Assembly: GCA_026928255.1 (NCBI GenBank)
Contig: JAIXKJ010000001.1
Span: 372,001 to 436,000, forward strand
Direction: 5' to 3'
DNA from: Anaerolineales bacterium
GTDB taxonomy: Bacteria; Chloroflexota; Anaerolineae; Anaerolineales; Villigracilaceae
DNA: 64,000 nucleotides
Under the pieces are notes generated by a model, which ran no database searches, was not told the DNA's origin, and saw nothing but the letters and a program-made list of their open reading frames with translations. This document shows, piece after piece, positions 60,553 to 64,000 of the stretch. The position numbers and the translations under genes were made by a program. Position 1 is the stretch's first letter; the number at the start of each line of letters is the position of its first letter.

Positions 60553-63408
60553 TTAAGAATTGGGGACGAGCGGCGTGTTGAAGGCGGCGATTAAGTCCGC
60601 AAGCGGAATGGACGTTTCGCTAAAGTTGAGCGTTTCGTCCGCAATGACTCGCCCTAATTTTTTGACGGGCAAATCGGCGAAGACTTCAGCAAAGCGGACG
60701 GAATTTTTAGGAGAAATTTCAACGAGGAGACAGCCGGTCGTTTCGCCGAACAAGTCGCGGGCAGAGAGCGGCGCGGAGAGGTGCATGCCCAAGCGCCCGC
60801 CGATGCACATCTCGGCGGCGGCGACGGCCAACCCGCCTTCGGACAGATCGTGCGCCGAGCGAATCAGCCCGCTGTGGATGGCGCGGTGCAGGCTTTGGTA
60901 AACGCGCGGGTTGACGTCCGCGACTTGCGGCACAGGTTCGCAGATTTCTTCGTCCGCGACGAGGTTGAAGTGCGAGCCGCCGAAGACGGGGTCAAATTTT
61001 CCGACGAGGTAAATTTCGTTCTCGGATTCTTTCAAGTCCATCGTAACCGCGCGGCTTACGTCTTCGATGACGCCCAACGCGGAAATCAAAAGCGTGGGCG
61101 GGATGGCGCGGCGCTGACCGTCGCTGGCGAGGTATTCGTTGTTGAGCGAATCCTTGCCGCTGATGAAGGGCGCTTGAAAGAGCAACGCCGCGTCGCGGCA
61201 GCCGCGCGCGGCTTCGAGCAACGCGCCCAACGTTTCGGGGCGCTTCGGGTCGCCCCAGCAAAAGTTGTCGAGGATGGCGATGCGTTCGGGGTCGGCGCCG
61301 ACGGCAACCGCGTTACGCACGGCTTCGTCCGCGACGGCGAGCGCCATGCGGTAGGCGTCGCGTTTGCCGTATTCGGGGTTGACCCCGTTGGCGAGGACGA
61401 TGCCTTTCATGCCCTTTGTGCCGATGGGCTTAATCACCGCCGCGTCGGAAGGCGCGTCGGCGCAGACTCCGCTTAACGGTTTGACCACGCTTCCGCCTTG
61501 AATCTCGTGATCGTACAAACGAACGACGGAGGCTTTGCTGGCGATGTTGGGGTGGGCGAGCAGACGCAGGAGATAATCGGAAATTGGCAGATTGGGAATT
61601 GGTAAATTGGAAGCAGGTTGAGTTTTCTTTTGATTAATGACGGCGCGCAGTTTTTGTTGCGGAATGCCTTCGTGCAAAAAGTCGTTGTCCAAATCGGCGA
61701 CGGGGACGCCGTCGTAGCGGACGACTAAACGGCGGTCGGCGGCGAACGCGCCGATGTCGGTCAACTCGACGTTGTAGGCGTCGCAAATTTCTTGCAAAGC
61801 GCGGACGTTCTGCGGCGCGACAGCGAGCACCATGCGTTCTTGCGCTTCGGAAAGCCAAATTTCCCACGGCGCGAGTCCCGCGTATTTCAGACGCACATTT
61901 TTCAATTCAACGTCGCAGCCGAGCGGCGCGGACATTTCGCCGACGGCGGAGGAGAGTCCGCCCGCGCCGCAGTCGGTGATGTCGTTGTAGAGGCGCAAAT
62001 CTCTGGCGCGGACGATGACGTCAATTAACCCTTTTTCGATAATCGGGTCGCCAATTTGCACGGATGCGCCGGCCGCTTCGCCCGTTTGCGCGTCCATCGT
62101 CATGGATGAAAATGTCGCGCCGCGCAAACCGTCGCGCCCGGTGCGCCCGCCCAGAATGATGACGCGGTCGCCCGCTTGCGGGTTCTTGTGGTGCAGTCCC
62201 TTCGGGGCGATGCCGACGCAACCGCAGAAGACGAGCGGGTTGGCGGCGTAGCCTTCGTCAAAAAGAATCGCGCCGTTGACGGTCGGGACGCCGATTTTGT
62301 TGCCGTAATCTTGCACGCCGGCAACCACTCCGCTGAGGATGCGCTGCGGGTGTATCACGCCTGCGGGCAATTCGCTTAATGGAATATCTTGTTTGCCGAA
62401 ACACAACACGTCGGTGTTGGCGATCGGTTTGGCGGAGACGCCCAACACGTCGCGGATGACGCCGCCGACGCCGGTGTTCGCGCCGCCGAAAGGTTCGACG
62501 GCGGACGGGTGGTTGTGCGTTTCGGCTTTGAAGGAGATTTCAAATTCGTCGTCGAAGTCAATGATGCCCGCGTTGTCCACGAAAGCGGAGCGCACCCACG
62601 GCGCGGCGATTTGGTCGGTGGCTGATTTTAGGTAAGTTTTGATGATGCTGTCAACCGTCGTTGTTTGCTGTGTGTTTTTGTCTTCGACGGTAATCAGCGC
62701 CTTGAAGGTCTTGTGGACGCAATGCTCGCTCCACGTTTGGGCGATGGTTTCAAATTCGACGTCGCTTAGGTCGCGCCCTTCTTTTTTACAGTAGGCGCGG
62801 ATGGCTTGCATTTCGGCCAGGTCAAGCGCGGCGCGGCGCTCTTTGGAGAGCGCCAGCAATTCGTCGTCGCTTAAGGCGCGGATGGGGATGGTTTCGATTG
62901 CTCCGCTCGACGCGGCTTCTTCGGGGAAGGTCGGTTCGATGGACTCGAGCGCCCAACGTTGGATGGTGGAGTTGGCGAATAGTTTGTAAACGGACTCGTC
63001 AACGGACTTTTTCACGGACTCGTCGAAGCGGAGGATGTAGCGTTGACCGGTGGCGGCGCGGCGGACTCCGTCAATGCCGATTTGGCGCGCGGCGCGGACA
63101 ATTTCGGCGGCGACGGAATCGGTTACGCCTGGTCGCAGGGATACTTCCAGAATAACTGTATCCGCTTGGGGCGGGGAAGGCGGCGCGGGCAATTCGTCCC
63201 ATGCGACGCTTTGAGTCAACGGGTCGCTTAAAAGTTCGAGAGCCAACCGTCGCAATTCTGCTTGCGTCAGTTGACCCTCGATGAAACGCAGGTCTATGCA
63301 TTCGACTCGTTTGAGTTGACAAAACCCAAGCGCACGGGCGCTTTGGAGATACCCCTCGTTGCGCGGATCGCGCGTTTTTTGCTGAATGGAAAATTTGTAG
63401 ATAGTCAT
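60553..63408 (-). CDS. purL: FGAM synthase large subunit with N-terminal PurS-like domains
   Basis: 951 residues, longer than small PurL (about 740), because residues 1-125 hold two PurS-like units (IYKFSIQQKTRDPRNEGYLQ and VILEVSLRPGVTDSVAAEIV). No separate purS is seen. Catalytic parts: TWSEHCVHKTF, FKAETHNHPSAVEPFGGANTG and a C-terminal second half with FISGKDSLNNEY. Residues 129-140 (DESVKKSVDESV) are translated 42-bp repeat between the PurS-like and synthase parts, and about 598-612 (NLPIPNLPIS) come from another repeat. First gene of the operon, with a good promoter 22 bp upstream. Confidence 0.94.
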   Translation of the reverse strand: MTIYKFSIQQKTRDPRNEGYLQSARALGFCQLKRVECIDLRFIEGQLTQAELRRLALELLSDPLTQSVAWDELPAPPSPPQADTVILEVSLRPGVTDSVAAEIVRAARQIGIDGVRRAATGQRYILRFDESVKKSVDESVYKLFANSTIQRWALESIEPTFPEEAASSGAIETIPIRALSDDELLALSKERRAALDLAEMQAIRAYCKKEGRDLSDVEFETIAQTWSEHCVHKTFKALITVEDKNTQQTTTVDSIIKTYLKSATDQIAAPWVRSAFVDNAGIIDFDDEFEISFKAETHNHPSAVEPFGGANTGVGGVIRDVLGVSAKPIANTDVLCFGKQDIPLSELPAGVIHPQRILSGVVAGVQDYGNKIGVPTVNGAILFDEGYAANPLVFCGCVGIAPKGLHHKNPQAGDRVIILGGRTGRDGLRGATFSSMTMDAQTGEAAGASVQIGDPIIEKGLIDVIVRARDLRLYNDITDCGAGGLSSAVGEMSAPLGCDVELKNVRLKYAGLAPWEIWLSEAQERMVLAVAPQNVRALQEICDAYNVELTDIGAFAADRRLVVRYDGVPVADLDNDFLHEGIPQQKLRAVINQKKTQPASNLPIPNLPISDYLLRLLAHPNIASKASVVRLYDHEIQGGSVVKPLSGVCADAPSDAAVIKPIGTKGMKGIVLANGVNPEYGKRDAYRMALAVADEAVRNAVAVGADPERIAILDNFCWGDPKRPETLGALLEAARGCRDAALLFQAPFISGKDSLNNEYLASDGQRRAIPPTLLISALGVIEDVSRAVTMDLKESENEIYLVGKFDPVFGGSHFNLVADEEICEPVPQVADVNPRVYQSLHRAIHSGLIRSAHDLSEGGLAVAAAEMCIGGRLGMHLSAPLSARDLFGETTGCLLVEISPKNSVRFAEVFADLPVKKLGRVIADETLNFSETSIPLADLIAAFNTPLVPNS
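61578..61613. repeat. AATTGG-type low-complexity repeat inside purL
   Basis: GGAAATTGGCAGATTGGGAA and TTGGTAAATTGGAAGC match the tract near 18.8 kb. It is translated as NLPIPNLPIS in a loop between the two halves of PurL. Confidence 0.65.
62987..63028. repeat. 42-bp repeat family inside purL (one unit)
   Basis: GTAAACGGACTCGTCAACGG and ACTTTTTCACGGACTCGTCG, one unit read on the gene strand as DESVKKSVDESV, the frame also used in the purM fusion. Confidence 0.88.
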
Positions 63409-63432
63409 AATAGCCCGATGAACGCGGCTATT
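63409..63432. promoter_or_regulatory. Palindrome overlapping the purL promoter
   Basis: AATAGCC-N10-GGCTATT is a perfect 7-bp inverted repeat from the purL start codon into the -10 box. The expected transcript start lies inside, so it is better placed as an operator than as an RNA hairpin. Confidence 0.4.
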
Positions 63433-63458
63433 TTACCCATCTAATTTTGTCTAGTCAA
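63430..63458 (-). promoter_or_regulatory. Promoter of the purine operon
   Basis: On the minus strand TTGACT (63458-63453), a 17-bp spacer and TAAAAT (63435-63430) precede purL. The leader would be only about 15 nt, with no purine riboswitch. Confidence 0.72.
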
Positions 63459-63489
63459 TACGGAGTTTTTTTGAATGTCCGACAAATTC

Positions 63490-64000
63490 TTAATCGTCCA
63501 CTAGCAAGCGCTTGTACCAAAGCCATTGCGCGAGATAGCCGACGAGGACGCTGGCGACGACAACCGCGCAAGCCGCCCAATTAAGGACGCCGAGAAAGGT
63601 CATAAGAAAGTAGGCGGCGGCGCCCGCCGTGAACGCGCCAAGCATCGCCACTTCAATCGCCATCAAGTTGGCGATGCTGTACGGTTTGTTCGTCGGCGGG
63701 ATGTCTTTCATGCGCCACTTGAAGGCGTCGCTTAAGTGCGGATTGTTGGCGATGTAATATTCTTTGATTTGGTCCATGGCTTGCGCGGCTTCGTGCCACG
63801 CGGCGCGCAGACGCGCCAACTGCGCGATGGTCAACGCGCCCATGCCGGTCAGGACGAGGAAGAGCAAGAAGAAAGCGAAGGAGACAAACGAAGCCTGCGC
63901 CTCAAAATGAACGCTAAGAATCGCCGCGACAAACGAGCCGACGGTAACCAGATAAAACGACGAAATCCGCGAGCGGTCTTCGTTGGCTTGAAAAGCGCTT
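63490..64000 (-). CDS. Membrane protein of unknown function (5' end outside window)
   Basis: The frame is open to the window edge, giving at least 169 residues. It has about four membrane helices in two pairs (FYLVTVGSFVAAIL, FVSFAFFLLFLVLTGMGALT, then two after a soluble loop with RMKDIPPTNKPYS). No catalytic motif seen. It ends about 80 bp upstream of purL on the same strand but is separated from it by the purL promoter. Family not recognised. Confidence 0.7.
   Translation of the reverse strand, partial: SAFQANEDRSRISSFYLVTVGSFVAAILSVHFEAQASFVSFAFFLLFLVLTGMGALTIAQLARLRAAWHEAAQAMDQIKEYYIANNPHLSDAFKWRMKDIPPTNKPYSIANLMAIEVAMLGAFTAGAAAYFLMTFLGVLNWAACAVVVASVLVGYLAQWLWYKRLLVDD

Noticed and set aside
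63409..63432. RNA hairpin hiding the purL start codon
   Set aside because: The predicted transcript would start inside the palindrome, so the hairpin could not form in full; an operator is more likely.

Overview
The window looks like a chromosomal segment of a bacterium of the Chloroflexota, most probably class Anaerolineae. This is an inference from gene content: many Pro/Thr-rich SH3-type envelope proteins, Rex, an FHA/SEDS cell-wall cluster, a B-family heme-copper oxidase relative, and a base composition that looks moderately GC-rich by eye. No rRNA gene or ribosomal protein is present to fix the taxonomy. I see no prophage, CRISPR array or insertion sequence, but short dispersed repeats are unusually common and several lie inside genes.

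Layout. 1-4.1 kb (minus strand): CcoI/FixI-type copper ATPase (cut by the edge), a SafE-type maturation protein, and a three-gene heme-copper oxidase-like operon whose catalytic subunit lacks the active-site tyrosine. 4.3-12.1 kb: purA, a divergent guaB-like gene, two stand-alone receiver proteins, a glycerophosphodiesterase, a c-type cytochrome lipoprotein, aspA and tRNA-fMet. 12.2-18.2 kb: a single-chain Type ISP restriction-modification enzyme, then a repeat-rich stretch around a Bacteroidetes-like HU gene. 18.3-21.2 kb: a Fur/PerR-type regulator with a P1B-4 metal-efflux ATPase. 21.6-27.6 kb: a cell-envelope cluster (SEDS protein fused to a degenerate transpeptidase, FHA proteins, zinc ribbon, tandem SH3 proteins) and an A-type Fe-S carrier. 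28-36.4 kb: a secreted beta-helix protein, a HerA-like ATPase, membrane proteins, a cold-shock protein and a D-Ala-D-Ala ligase-like enzyme. 36.6-42.8 kb: F1-ATPase genes atpAGDC, a divergent MreB, and Rex. 42.8-48.3 kb: lipoproteins, tRNA-Arg, PrsW, a polymer-forming membrane protein, YjbQ. 48.4-63.4 kb: a minus-strand purine operon, purL-Q-C-E-F-D-M-H(AICARFT)-N-H(IMPCH)-guaB-purB. With purA it covers the route from PRPP to IMP, AMP and XMP.

The most unusual feature is a 42-bp repeat family. Its unit is 14 codons long and open in all three frames on one strand and in one frame on the other. Copies lie at several junctions of the purine operon and in frame inside purF, purL and a purM that is fused to a GxxExxY (PD-(D/E)XK) domain. 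The same family fills the region upstream of the Type ISP gene. The other main points are the tyrosine-less oxidase subunit, the SEDS/pseudo-transpeptidase fusion, the HU gene between two 73-bp palindromic elements, a split purH, and a class II-like PurE without PurK.
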